A program made the translations under genes and the position numbers. Under the pieces are notes generated by a model. It searched no databases and was not told the DNA's origin. It was given only the letters and a program-made list of their open reading frames with translations. This document shows, one piece after another, positions 1 to 8,908 of a stretch of DNA of 19,340 nt. Where the stretch lies: the NCBI GenBank assembly GCA_021739805.1, contig JAIPBB010000061.1, positions 1 through 19,340 on the forward strand, in the 5' to 3' direction. Position 1 is the stretch's first letter. Each line of letters starts with the position of its first letter. Origin of the DNA: Saprospiraceae bacterium (GTDB lineage Bacteria; Bacteroidota; Bacteroidia; Bacteroidales; JAIPBB01).

Positions 1-2894
1 GAGAAGCTTGCATCTTTATTTGCATCATTAATTGACAAAGAATTTTCAATTAACACATTCCAATATTTAGAGCAATTGTTTGAATCGGTAGCAATTACCT
101 TGTATAAACCGGGACATAAATTAGAAGCAACCGGGGTTGTTTGGGCTAATGAGTCGTTCCATAAATATGTGTATGGAGGAACGCCGCCACTAACTGTTGT
201 TGTTGCCTCACCTGAGCAATTGCCATATAAATCATTGATATGTGAAATACTAACAATTATAAAAGGAGGTTGATTAACAATAGCAGTGTCTTTAATAAGG
301 CATCCATAGGAATCGGTAACGCTAACATAATATGTTCCTTGGCCAACTCCAATTAAATTCTGACCAGAATGCCCGTTCGACCATTTGTATGTATAAGGAG
401 ATAATCCCCCTGAAACACTTAAATTAATTTTGCCATCAGCACCAAAATAACATTTAACATCAGTTTCAGTTACTGAACTAATTAAGGATAAAGCAGGCTG
501 AGTTATTATAACAGAATCAGTTATAGATGTATTCGCATTATCAGTAACAGTATAAACATAAGTTCCAGCAACTAAATTCTGAGCACTTTCTGTAGTATCT
601 CCATTCGACCATGAAATAGTATATGGGTAGTTTCCGCAAGAAATTGTTAATTCAATTTCACCATCATTTCCATTGCGACATCTAACATTCTGGCTATTGC
701 TAATAACACTTAAAGAGCCTGGCTTTATTACTATTTCTGATGAATAAGGGATATAATTATGTTGAGATAGAGTTAATATAGCTGTTGTTCCTTGAAATCC
801 AATTAACGGAATTGAACCGCTTCCATTTACTAATTGGGTTTTCCCAACTAACACATTATTAGCTACCAAAGTTGCAATAGCATTGGGACATGAACTATTT
901 GTTATAGCAAATGAGCTTGCATCGCAATCAATGCTATCGTTATGCGATGCTGTAATTTGTGTAGGTTTTGCTGTCCACATTTGCATTGCAGGGTCACCAA
1001 AATAGTGGAATAGCTGATGTTGATAAATTCTATAAGTGTAATCACCCCAAGTTGAAACCATCCTGATTAATCCCTGGTTTAACACATCTCCCATGGTGTA
1101 AATATCGGTATGAGAATTTAAGTTAGGGCTTCCGATTCCACCACTACCAAAATTAGCTATTAAGCCGGGGTTTGACCAAATAGCATCAAACATCCCAACT
1201 GTTAATGCATCATTATAACCACTCATACTAAAATATGAAGCTGCAAAAACACCCACAGCCCCACTATTTGCTTTTCTATGAAATTTCTCAGCAAAACATT
1301 CATTCAAAGTGAATTCACCAGTGTGGCAATTTATGCTGAACACAACCGGAAGTTTTTCACCATTAGAAAGGCTGTTAATATCGCTTGTAACAAAACGTGG
1401 ACGTGACCATCCGGAACCACCTGAAAAACCATGGTCTCTGTGAAGGACATAAAATTTACCGGTATTTATGCTGCTGGCAATTTGACTAGCTCCGCTGTTC
1501 CAGGGAAACCCATTTGTTTTCGACAATACTGAGGGCAAAGCTTGTCCATTTGAATAATAAGACGAATTATAGTACTGTGGATAAACCGAATTGTCGGTAT
1601 AATAAATTCTTTGTACATCATATCCTCTGCCAAGAACATAATCTCGTATTTCTTCACTTGTATGTAAAAATCTTCTATCTGCATAACCATTATTGTCATC
1701 GTCCTGAAATTGTGCACAATTAACACCATTTTGGTAAAATGCAGAGTCAGAAACAGGATTTCTTTCATAATTAATCATTTTCAAAACTACTGTCATAGCT
1801 TGGCTTGCAGATGAAACAGAAATTCTGCCTTTTGCCATATCAGGAATATAATCAGACCCGCCGTCCATACATGCGTAATAAAGGTCTGTACCAAAACTTT
1901 GAGGGCTTGAACCAGCGGGAGGTGATAAATATAGCTCAGCAGGAACATCCCCATGGTCGCCTATGATTACGAAATAGTCAGGTTTTGGTGTCCATGCATG
2001 ATATCTTGTGTGAATGGCTGATTTAACAGTAGCTGCAGTCCAATTTGAAGCAGATACAATCTCGGTTGAATAACCCAAATATCGCTTCCATTTAGCTAAA
2101 GAATCAGCAGCAGCGGCATATTCAGAATGAGTAATTATTATATAATTTTTTCCATTTTCAGATTTGCTTCCTTTTGAATTCAATTCTTTATGTTCAATAG
2201 CCTGTTTGATTCCCTTTGAATTCAGAACATAATTTGCATAATTATTCAGGAAATGTTCAGTATGTTTTTCTTCTTCTACAAATTTAGAACCACCTGAAAA
2301 TTCTACTTCAAATTTAATTTTCGAGAAAACAGTAATTTGTTTTTTAGCAGGATTATATTGAACGGGATTTACCTGTACTACAGCAACTGACATTCCTCTA
2401 ATCTGCATTATCTCGATGATATTCACTATATTTGAAGGATAATTAAGGTTTGATTTATAGAAGTTTTCATCTATTTCGAATTGTGGCTCAGGTGCTCCAT
2501 GTGTGTCAACAGCAGGTTGTAATGCAGGATGGATCAAATAATTATTTTCTTTTTTGTACTCAACATCAATTATTTTAATAGTTGCTTTTGCTCCTAAAGG
2601 AATAGCAATTAAATCATTATGTGTAGGAATAGCGGGTTTTCCAACTTCAGAAGTATATCCAAATCCTTCTATATGTAAAAACTGGTAAGTTGTTTTGTCA
2701 ACAATGGTGTTACTAGCAAAAGCTCCATTAAAATTATATTCAATTTCAATCCCATTTAAACCATTATCAACAATACTTCTTACAGGCATTGAGCTTGAAT
2801 TTTCTAAAGTATTGTTGGTGAATGAAATAAATGAGTTTTGAGAAAAAGCAAAATTGAAAAGTAGAGTAAAAGTTATAATAAGTATTTTTTTCAT
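1..2894 (-). CDS. Gingipain-like C25 cysteine peptidase with SprB repeats (3' end off the window)
   Basis: This is a secreted cysteine peptidase of family C25 (gingipain type), partial: about 964 residues are in the window and no stop codon is reached. It begins with a signal peptide (MKKILIITFTLLFNFAFSQ). An N-terminal propeptide-like region runs to about residue 240, followed by the C25 domain at about 247-640. The likely catalytic pair is His488 in HRDHG and Cys523 in SINCHTGEF. The 35-residue spacing is close to the 33 in RgpB (His211, Cys244). Three SprB-type repeats follow (about residues 728-951). The last visible residues, after LSINDANKDASF, look like the lead-in to a type IX secretion sorting domain, but that domain is outside the window. 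It is divergent from trpS. The start at 2894 is chosen because it gives a standard signal peptide. The target is unknown; an extracellular protease or adhesin-protease is likely. Confidence 0.9.
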   Translation of the reverse strand, partial: MKKILIITFTLLFNFAFSQNSFISFTNNTLENSSSMPVRSIVDNGLNGIEIEYNFNGAFASNTIVDKTTYQFLHIEGFGYTSEVGKPAIPTHNDLIAIPLGAKATIKIIDVEYKKENNYLIHPALQPAVDTHGAPEPQFEIDENFYKSNLNYPSNIVNIIEIMQIRGMSVAVVQVNPVQYNPAKKQITVFSKIKFEVEFSGGSKFVEEEKHTEHFLNNYANYVLNSKGIKQAIEHKELNSKGSKSENGKNYIIITHSEYAAAADSLAKWKRYLGYSTEIVSASNWTAATVKSAIHTRYHAWTPKPDYFVIIGDHGDVPAELYLSPPAGSSPQSFGTDLYYACMDGGSDYIPDMAKGRISVSSASQAMTVVLKMINYERNPVSDSAFYQNGVNCAQFQDDDNNGYADRRFLHTSEEIRDYVLGRGYDVQRIYYTDNSVYPQYYNSSYYSNGQALPSVLSKTNGFPWNSGASQIASSINTGKFYVLHRDHGFSGGSGWSRPRFVTSDINSLSNGEKLPVVFSINCHTGEFTLNECFAEKFHRKANSGAVGVFAASYFSMSGYNDALTVGMFDAIWSNPGLIANFGSGGIGSPNLNSHTDIYTMGDVLNQGLIRMVSTWGDYTYRIYQHQLFHYFGDPAMQMWTAKPTQITASHNDSIDCDASSFAITNSSCPNAIATLVANNVLVGKTQLVNGSGSIPLIGFQGTTAILTLSQHNYIPYSSEIVIKPGSLSVISNSQNVRCRNGNDGEIELTISCGNYPYTISWSNGDTTESAQNLVAGTYVYTVTDNANTSITDSVIITQPALSLISSVTETDVKCYFGADGKINLSVSGGLSPYTYKWSNGHSGQNLIGVGQGTYYVSVTDSYGCLIKDTAIVNQPPFIIVSISHINDLYGNCSGEATTTVSGGVPPYTYLWNDSLAQTTPVASNLCPGLYKVIATDSNNCSKYWNVLIENSLSINDANKDASF
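42..711 (-). repeat. Three tandem SprB-type repeats inside the C25 peptidase
   Basis: Three consecutive repeats of about 74 residues each are encoded at roughly 711-490, 489-268 and 267-42. Each has the pattern of a Cys-containing lead (VRCRNGNDGEI, VKCYFGADGKI, YGNCSGEAT), then YPYTISWSNG / SPYTYKWSNG / PPYTYLWND, then AGTYVYTVTD / QGTYYVSVTD / PGLYKVIATD. This matches the SprB repeat, known from the gliding adhesin SprB and many Bacteroidota cell-surface proteins. The copies are diverged at DNA level, so they are old. In this protein they probably form a stalk between the catalytic domain and the sorting domain. Confidence 0.8.
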
Positions 2895-2996
2895 GTGTTA
2901 AGTTAAAATAAAGGTTAAAAACGATATTTGTAAAATCGCCGCAAGATAAAAATTTTTTACCAAACATCTACATATTTAAATTGGTAGTTTATAGAA

Positions 2997-3028
2997 TTGT
3001 AATTATAAATACAAATTTTGTAATTTTG
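2997..3028 (+). promoter_or_regulatory. Bacteroidota-type promoter of trpS, almost touching the start codon
   Basis: A perfect -7 match, TAATTTTG, lies at 3021-3028. A minimal -33 match, TTG at 2997-2999, lies 21 bp upstream. The -7 box ends 4 bases before the trpS ATG at 3033, so transcription would begin at or within a base or two of the start codon, giving a leaderless or nearly leaderless mRNA. The assignment is from consensus only. Confidence 0.5.
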
Positions 3029-3032
3029 CCGA

Positions 3033-4028
3033 ATGGAAACAGTATTAAGTGGAATAAGACCTACAGGCAATCTTCACCTTGGAAATTACTTTGGTGCAGT
3101 TAAGAATTTTGTAAAAATGCAAGAAGAAAATAATTGTTATTTTTTCATAGCAGATTATCATTCTCTCACCACGCATCCAACCCCCGAAAATCTTCATCAA
3201 AATGTTAAAAGTGTTTTGGTGGATTATTTAGCATCCGGTCTTGACCCCGAAAAAGCTACAATTTATGTTCAAAGTGACCTTCCTGAAACAGCAGAGCTTT
3301 ATTTGTTGTTGAATATGAATGCTTACCTGGGAGAGCTTGAAAGAGTTCCTTCGTTTAAGGAAAAAATAAGAACACAACCTGAAAATGTTAATGCCGGTTT
3401 GTTAACATATCCAACTTTAATGGCAGCGGATATTATAATTCATAGAGCAACTAAAGTACCCGTGGGCAAAGATCAGGGACAGCATCTTGAACTAACCAGA
3501 ACATTTGCCAGAAGGTTTAATCGTATGTATAATGTTGATTATTTCCCTGAACCGATTGCTTATAATTTTGGTGAAAACCTAATAAAAATTCCCGGGCTTG
3601 ACGGAAGTGGAAAAATGAGTAAAACTGAATCTCCCGGAAGTGCAATTTACTTATCTGACGATGCTAATACTATCAGAAAAAAAGTAATGAGAGCTGTTAC
3701 CGATAGCGGTCCAACTATTGAAAATCAAACAAAGCCAGAACCAATAGAAAATCTGTTTACAATAATGAAAGCAGTTTCAAGCATAGACACATATGAGCAT
3801 TTCAATAATTTGTATAATTCCTGCCAAATACGATACGGAGACTTAAAAAAACAAATAGCTGAAGATATTGTGATTTTTCTTCAACCGATTACAGAAAGGA
3901 TGATGGAATTGTCCGCCAATAATGATTATTTACGGAAAGTAGTTGGTTTAGGTGCCGAAAAAGCACGAATCAGTGCTCGTCAAACTATTAAAGATGTCAG
4001 AGAAATTATTGGTTTTAGAAGTTTTTAA
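3033..4028 (+). CDS. trpS: Tryptophan-tRNA ligase
   Basis: This cytoplasmic class I aminoacyl-tRNA synthetase charges tRNA-Trp with tryptophan. The 331-residue length is normal for bacterial TrpRS. The N-terminus GIRPTGNLHLGN carries the HIGH-type ATP-binding signature (TGNLHLGN, residues 11-18). The second signature, KMSKT, is at 194-198 within GSGKMSKT. The conserved stretches VPVGKDQGQHLELTR and MAADII of the tryptophan and tRNA binding region are also present. The start at 3033 is fixed by the short N-terminus before the HIGH motif; no alternative start fits. It is divergent from the peptidase gene and followed after 67 bp by a small membrane protein gene. Confidence 0.97.
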   Translation: METVLSGIRPTGNLHLGNYFGAVKNFVKMQEENNCYFFIADYHSLTTHPTPENLHQNVKSVLVDYLASGLDPEKATIYVQSDLPETAELYLLLNMNAYLGELERVPSFKEKIRTQPENVNAGLLTYPTLMAADIIIHRATKVPVGKDQGQHLELTRTFARRFNRMYNVDYFPEPIAYNFGENLIKIPGLDGSGKMSKTESPGSAIYLSDDANTIRKKVMRAVTDSGPTIENQTKPEPIENLFTIMKAVSSIDTYEHFNNLYNSCQIRYGDLKKQIAEDIVIFLQPITERMMELSANNDYLRKVVGLGAEKARISARQTIKDVREIIGFRSF

Positions 4029-4095
4029 TTTATTCTATTTTATTTTTTTGATAAATTTGACAATACTTTTAAAAAAAAACTTAATTGACAGTTAA

Positions 4096-4482
4096 ATGAA
4101 GACACAAAGCACATCATCCATGATTACCGAATGGATACTTAAATTTGCAATAATTCTATTTGTTTTTAAAATCTTTTATCACACCCCGGGAGAGTCCTTT
4201 TTTGATAGTAAATTTATAAGCGGTTTAGTTGGTGTATTGAAACTTGTGACATTCTTTACTATAAGTATGGGAGTACTGGTTTTTAAAAAGGATACATTTA
4301 AAGTTATTGGTTTTATAATCATATTTTTAGGTAGCTTTTATTTTACACTCCAAATACTTTCTGATGGCTTTATAAGCTTCAAATATATGGAGTATATTCT
4401 TCTTATGGCGATCGCTATATATAATCTTGTTAGAATATCTAAATCAAAAAAACGAGATAGAAATAGATCATTAAAAAGTTAA
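4096..4482 (+). CDS. Small unidentified membrane protein
   Basis: I do not recognise a family for this 128-residue protein. It has about four hydrophobic segments (roughly residues 11-26, 41-62, 70-88 and 97-111) and a strongly basic C-terminal tail (SKSKKRDRNRS), which by the positive-inside rule should be cytoplasmic. It therefore looks like a small inner-membrane protein. No catalytic or metal-binding motif is visible. It sits between trpS and hflX, same strand, 67 bp after trpS and 94 bp before hflX, so it could be co-transcribed with either. A second Met at residue 9 is a possible alternative start. Confidence 0.7.
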   Translation: MKTQSTSSMITEWILKFAIILFVFKIFYHTPGESFFDSKFISGLVGVLKLVTFFTISMGVLVFKKDTFKVIGFIIIFLGSFYFTLQILSDGFISFKYMEYILLMAIAIYNLVRISKSKKRDRNRSLKS

Positions 4483-4517
4483 ATCCTATTTTAATAAGTT
4501 TTTCTTTTATCATAACG

Positions 4518-4525
4518 TATATTTG
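4518..4525 (+). promoter_or_regulatory. Candidate -7 box of the hflX promoter
   Basis: TATATTTG is a perfect TAnnTTTG match 51 bases before the hflX start, followed by C as in many Bacteroidota promoters. No clear TTTG is found at the expected -33 distance, so the call rests on the -7 box alone. Confidence 0.35.
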
Positions 4526-4576
4526 CCAAAAATTTACTGACAATTTTTTCACAAAAGCTTTGTAATAAGAATATAT

Positions 4577-5764
4577 ATGGAAAGGGTAATATTAATTGGC
4601 TTAATAACCCAAAAACAAGATAAAGCACAAATAAGCGAATACTTAGATGAGCTTAAGTTTTTGGTGGATACAGCCGGTGGAATTGTTATAAATCTATTTA
4701 GTCAAAATTTAGAACATCCCGACCCTAAAACATTTATTGGCTCAGGTAAGCTTGACGAGATTAAATTGTATATTGATCAGAACAATATTGATATTGCTGT
4801 TTTTGATGATGAGTTATCTCCATCGCAGCTAAGAAATATTGAAAAAATTCTCGAAATACAAATTCTCGACAGGACAAATTTAATCCTTGATATTTTTGCT
4901 AAAAGAGCCAGAACTGCACATGCAAAAACACAGGTAGAACTAGCTCAATACCAATATTTATTACCCAGGCTTACAAGAATGTGGACTCACTTAAAAAGGC
5001 AAAAAGGGGGAATGGGAATGAGGGGACCGGGCGAAACCGAAATTGAAACTGATAGAAGAATAATTAGAGATAAAATCTCTTTATTAAAAAAGAAATTAAT
5101 AGATATCGACAAGCAAAAAGCAACTCAGCGTAAGAACAGAGGTAAATTAGTTAGAATTGCTCTTGTTGGTTATACAAATGTTGGGAAATCAACAATAATG
5201 AATTTGCTTAGCAAGTCTGAAGTTTTTGCTGAAAACAAACTATTTGCAACATTAGACACAACAGTAAGAAAGGTTGTGATAGAAAATCTTCCATTTTTGC
5301 TAACCGATACTGTTGGGTTTATAAGAAAATTGCCTCATGGTCTTATCGAATCTTTTAAATCAACTCTTGATGAAGTCAGAGAAGCAGATATTTTAATACA
5401 CATTGTTGATGTTTCACATCAAAATTTTGAAGAACAGATTACTATCGTTGAGCAAACCTTAAGCGAAATTGGAGCATCTGACAAACTCACATTCCTGGTT
5501 TTCAATAAAATTGATAAATACACAAATAGTGATGCTTTTCAAAAAGACTTTCACATTTTTCCTCGAAACGAAGAAAATCTTCTGGAATTAAAAAGAACAT
5601 GGATGGCAAAACTAATATCTCCTTGTGTTTTTATTTCTGCTAAAGAAAAACAAAATATAATTGAGTTTAAAGAAATAATTTATAGAGAAGCACTCGAAAT
5701 CCACAAAAAAAGATTTCCGTACAATGATTTTCTATATGACATTGACAATGTGGATGATAACTAA
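4577..5764 (+). CDS. hflX: Ribosome-associated GTPase HflX
   Basis: HflX is a conserved GTPase that binds the 50S subunit and splits stalled or hibernating ribosomes, notably after heat stress. The 395-residue protein has the HflX N-terminal domain (HPDPKTFIGSGKLDEIK, about residues 49-65), a linker with the conserved GMGMRGPGETEIETDRR region before the G domain, and a G domain with G1 GYTNVGKS (198-205), G3 DTVGF (244-248) and G4 NKID (310-313). The length is normal for the family. A strong hairpin follows the stop codon, suggesting that transcription ends or is reduced before trkA. Confidence 0.96.
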   Translation: MERVILIGLITQKQDKAQISEYLDELKFLVDTAGGIVINLFSQNLEHPDPKTFIGSGKLDEIKLYIDQNNIDIAVFDDELSPSQLRNIEKILEIQILDRTNLILDIFAKRARTAHAKTQVELAQYQYLLPRLTRMWTHLKRQKGGMGMRGPGETEIETDRRIIRDKISLLKKKLIDIDKQKATQRKNRGKLVRIALVGYTNVGKSTIMNLLSKSEVFAENKLFATLDTTVRKVVIENLPFLLTDTVGFIRKLPHGLIESFKSTLDEVREADILIHIVDVSHQNFEEQITIVEQTLSEIGASDKLTFLVFNKIDKYTNSDAFQKDFHIFPRNEENLLELKRTWMAKLISPCVFISAKEKQNIIEFKEIIYREALEIHKKRFPYNDFLYDIDNVDDN

Positions 5765-5768
5765 AAGA

Positions 5769-5840
5769 TTTGACAAATATTCAATAATGCTCTAATTTCG
5801 AGGGCATTTTGAAACATTTTAATTAATTTTGATAAATTCG
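5769..5840 (+). promoter_or_regulatory. Two overlapping candidate promoters for trkA
   Basis: The distal pair is TTTG (5769-5772), 20 bp, TAATTTCG (5793-5800). The proximal pair is TTTG (5808-5811), 21 bp, TAAATTCG (5833-5840). Both -7 boxes deviate from TAnnTTTG at one base (C for the third T). The proximal one would give a leader of roughly 25 bases before the trkA ATG at 5868. Both overlap the hairpin behind hflX. Confidence 0.4.
5780..5813 (+). terminator. Hairpin after hflX, candidate terminator
   Basis: The arms at 5780-5793 (TTCAA, a bulged T, AATGCTCT) and 5801-5813 (AGGGCATTTTGAA) form a 13-bp stem with one bulge, one G-U pair and a 7-base loop. It starts 16 bases after the hflX stop. 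The sequence after it is T-rich (ACATTTTAATTAATTTT) but not a pure T run, so it may terminate weakly. The loop and right arm also contain candidate promoter elements for trkA. Confidence 0.5.
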
Positions 5841-5867
5841 CAGCCTTGACTAAAAAACTTTTACTTT

Positions 5868-7211
5868 ATGATGAATATCCTAATTGCTGGTGACGGAGAA
5901 GTTGGTTTTCATTTGGCAAAAATGCTTTCAGATGAAAATCACAACATTACGATTGTTGATTCTAAACAAGAATTACTAAGCCTGCTAGAATCTCATACTG
6001 ATATTATGACAATACCGGGAGATTCAACATCCATTTCTTTGTTAGAGAGTGCAAATGTAAAAAAAGCCGATCTTTTAATTTCTGTGATGCATGATGAAAA
6101 CATTAATATTGTTACATCGATTTTAGGCAAAAAACTAGGTGCAAAACGAACTATTGCCAGGGTTAATAATCCGGAATTTCTAACAGAACAAAATAAGAAA
6201 ATATTTTATAGTTTAGGAATTGATTCTATTGTTAGCCCTGAAGGAATTGCCACAAAAGAGATTGTTAAACTTTTGCAACAATCAGCTGCAACTGAAATCT
6301 TCGATTTTTCTAAAGGGAAACTTTCATTGTTTCTTATTAAACTGGATGAAAAAGCACAGGTAATTAATAAAACATTAAAAGAAATTGCTGCTGAAAATTT
6401 GAATTTAAATTTCAGAGCAGTTGCTATCCATCGAAATGGCAAAACCATAATTCCAACCGGTGACAATAAATTTCTTACAAATGATTTAGCTTACGTTATC
6501 ACCAAGCCTGATGGAATTGATCACTTAATGAAGTTAGGTGGCAAAACAAAAATTGACATTAATAGTGTAATGATTATCGGTGGCGGTAGGATTGGACGAA
6601 TGACAGCAAAAACTCTTGAAAAAGACCTGAATATAAAACTAATAGAATCTGACAAGGAAAGATGCTTTCAATTAAGCGACCAACTGGAAAACACATTAAT
6701 AATAAATGGCGACGCCAGAGATATTGAGCTGCTTGAAGACGAAGGAATAAAAGGTATTGATGCTTTTATTGCCGTGACCAATAGCAGCGAAACTAATATT
6801 TTAACTTGCTCAATGGCTCGAAAATATGGAGTAAAAAGAACAATTGCCTTGGTTGAGAACATCGATTATATTGATATTGCCCAAAACATTGGTATAGACA
6901 CTATCATTAATAAAAAATTAATTACTGCAAGTTATATTGTTAGATTTACAATGGGAGCTGAAGTAACTTCTATAAAATGCCTTAATGGGGTTGAAGCTGA
7001 AGTTTTAGAATTTGTAGTTAAACCAAATTCAAAAATTACAAAAAATCCAATTCATAAAATTAATTTTCCTGCTGATGCAATTATTGGTGGAATTGTGAGA
7101 GGAAACGAAAGCTTTATTGCAGTTGGCGATTTGCAAATTATGCCAAATGATAAAGTTGTAGTATTTTCTTTACCTAATGCAATCCACAAAGTTGACAAAC
7201 TTTTTCACTAA
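5868..7211 (+). CDS. trkA: Trk potassium uptake regulatory subunit TrkA
   Basis: TrkA is the cytoplasmic NAD(H)-binding gating subunit that docks on the membrane channel TrkH. The 447-residue protein is a tandem duplication, as usual for full-length TrkA: RCK_N, RCK_C, RCK_N, RCK_C. The first Rossmann motif is GDGEVG (residues 8-13) with the acidic residue of IVDS at about 31. The second is GGGRIG (238-243), followed by an acidic ESD. Two ATGs in tandem (5868 and 5871) leave the first residue uncertain by one. trkH follows after 228 bp on the same strand. Confidence 0.95.
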   Translation: MMNILIAGDGEVGFHLAKMLSDENHNITIVDSKQELLSLLESHTDIMTIPGDSTSISLLESANVKKADLLISVMHDENINIVTSILGKKLGAKRTIARVNNPEFLTEQNKKIFYSLGIDSIVSPEGIATKEIVKLLQQSAATEIFDFSKGKLSLFLIKLDEKAQVINKTLKEIAAENLNLNFRAVAIHRNGKTIIPTGDNKFLTNDLAYVITKPDGIDHLMKLGGKTKIDINSVMIIGGGRIGRMTAKTLEKDLNIKLIESDKERCFQLSDQLENTLIINGDARDIELLEDEGIKGIDAFIAVTNSSETNILTCSMARKYGVKRTIALVENIDYIDIAQNIGIDTIINKKLITASYIVRFTMGAEVTSIKCLNGVEAEVLEFVVKPNSKITKNPIHKINFPADAIIGGIVRGNESFIAVGDLQIMPNDKVVVFSLPNAIHKVDKLFH

Positions 7212-7439
7212 AGATTATGGGTTTCATGATTTCGCCAGAACTTAAAATAGTGATAAGAAACTGTATTTTGATCAAGGGTTAATCTTTTATAACAAAATCA
7301 TATTCATTTAAATGCCAATATCTAATTGATTAAACCACAACAATTTAACAATTTAACAATTTAACAATATTTTAAAAACTTAGGTAATTTCTAATTTTTA
7401 ACAGATATTTGAACTTTATTATTTTCAGAATCAATTTAA
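7212..7439 (+). other. Intergenic region between trkA and trkH
   Basis: These 228 bases hold no gene that I can support. They contain a four-unit 8-bp tandem repeat (7340-7368), and GATATTTG about 40 bases before trkH is a one-mismatch -7 box without a clear -33 partner. I see no riboswitch-like fold, although potassium transport genes in other phyla sometimes carry one. Confidence 0.5.
7340..7368. repeat. Short tandem repeat, unit ACAATTTA
   Basis: Three perfect copies of ACAATTTA (7340-7363) are followed by a partial fourth (ACAAT). The array ends about 70 bases upstream of the trkH start. Tandem repeats with an 8-bp unit can change copy number by replication slippage and alter spacing in a promoter or leader. 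Confidence 0.8.
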
Positions 7440-8903
7440 ATGCTAAGCTGGACGGAAATAAATATTAGACTAATAATTAAGGTTTTAGGGCTTCTTTTAG
7501 TCATTGAAGGTTTTTTTATGTGGCTTAGTCTTCCCTTTTCATTCTATTATAAAAGTGGTGACTTTAATGACATTCTACTATCTGGTATTATTACTTCATT
7601 GTCTGGTGGAATTTTATGGCTTTTTACCAGGAAAAACAACAATAAAAATCTTGGAAAAAGAGAAGGTTATATTATTGTAACATTTGCCTGGATTATTATT
7701 TCATTATTTGGAGCCTTACCTTTTGTTATAAATGGTGCTATACCTAGCTATACCAATGCTTTCTTCGAAACAATGTCGGGTTTCACAACAACTGGAGCTT
7801 CAATTTTAAATGACATTGAATCCGTACCAAAAGGCTTATTATTTTGGCGAAGTCTTACACATTGGATTGGAGGTATGGGAATTATAGTTTTATCTCTAGC
7901 AATTTTACCTGTTTTGGGTATTGGTGGAATGCAGCTTTTTGTTGCTGAAGTTCCCGGACCAACACCCGATAAACTACATCCAAGAGTTACAGGAACGGCA
8001 AAAAGACTTTGGGGTATTTATATTCTTCTCACGTTCATAGAAACAATATTTCTTCTTTTTGGAGGTATGGATTTGTTCGATTCCCTGTGTCATAGCTTTG
8101 GAACTATGGCTACAGGAGGATTCTCCACCCGAAACACAAGTATTGCAGGATTCTCACCTTACATTCAATACGTAATTACTATTTTTATGATATTGGCAGG
8201 AACAAATTTCACTCTTCATTATTTAGCCTTAATGGGTAAATTTGATAAGCTTCGTAAAAACGAGGAGTTCAAATTTTATTTGTGGATGATATTAATTTCC
8301 ACTGCAATTATTACTATTTCAATGATAGTCCTTAGGAACACAACTATTGAGCTGGCTTTCAGAGATTCCTTATTTCAGGTAGTTTCGATTATTACCACAA
8401 CCGGATTTGTAAGTGCCGATTATCTTCTATGGCCAAATTATGTTTGGTTTGTAATTTTTTTATTAATGTTTACTGGTGGATGTGCCGGTTCTACAGGAGG
8501 CGGTATTAAAGCAATGCGACAATTAATCTTGTTTAAAACTAGTTCAGTTCAGTTGAAAAGATTAATACATCCACGTGCTTTCATACCAATTAAGTTTAAT
8601 GGAAAATCAGTTTCACAGGAAATCATTTTAAATATATTGGCTTTTTTCCTGTTTTATATGATGATTTTTGCTTTTGGAACTTTTGTAATGGCATGTATGG
8701 GTCTTGATTTTAATAGTGCAATGGGCTCAGTTATAGCTTCATTAGGAAATATTGGGCCTGGTATTGGTTCAGTTGGACCCACTGGGAATTATGCTGAAAT
8801 CCCAGAGCTTGGAAAATGGTTTCTGTCATTTTTAATGCTACTAGGAAGACTTGAACTTTTCACAGTTTTGGTAATATTACACCCTTCTTTCTGGAAAAAA
8901 TAA
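7440..8903 (+). CDS. trkH: Trk potassium uptake channel subunit TrkH
   Basis: This inner-membrane K+ uptake channel is partner of TrkA. The 487-residue length is normal. Four pseudo-repeated selectivity-filter loops are visible: TTTGAS (116-121), ATGGFS (224-229), TTTGFV (319-324) and NIGPGI (437-442). The intramembrane loop GCAGSTGGGIK (348-358), which gates the TrkH pore, is intact. About 10 membrane segments surround these loops, including a long hydrophobic N-terminal pair. The glycosyltransferase gene begins 5 bp after its stop, so the two are very probably co-transcribed. Confidence 0.96.
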   Translation: MLSWTEINIRLIIKVLGLLLVIEGFFMWLSLPFSFYYKSGDFNDILLSGIITSLSGGILWLFTRKNNNKNLGKREGYIIVTFAWIIISLFGALPFVINGAIPSYTNAFFETMSGFTTTGASILNDIESVPKGLLFWRSLTHWIGGMGIIVLSLAILPVLGIGGMQLFVAEVPGPTPDKLHPRVTGTAKRLWGIYILLTFIETIFLLFGGMDLFDSLCHSFGTMATGGFSTRNTSIAGFSPYIQYVITIFMILAGTNFTLHYLALMGKFDKLRKNEEFKFYLWMILISTAIITISMIVLRNTTIELAFRDSLFQVVSIITTTGFVSADYLLWPNYVWFVIFLLMFTGGCAGSTGGGIKAMRQLILFKTSSVQLKRLIHPRAFIPIKFNGKSVSQEIILNILAFFLFYMMIFAFGTFVMACMGLDFNSAMGSVIASLGNIGPGIGSVGPTGNYAEIPELGKWFLSFLMLLGRLELFTVLVILHPSFWKK

Positions 8904-8908
8904 TTGTC

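Noticed and set aside
1466..1768. Small open frames within the peptidase gene on both strands
   Set aside because: They lie in other frames of a continuous 964-residue coding region with clear domains and have no family features of their own.
7210..7287. Inverted repeat AAAGATTA / TAATCTTT after trkA as a terminator
   Set aside because: The arms are only 8 bp and 62 bases apart in AT-rich DNA, so a chance match is likely.
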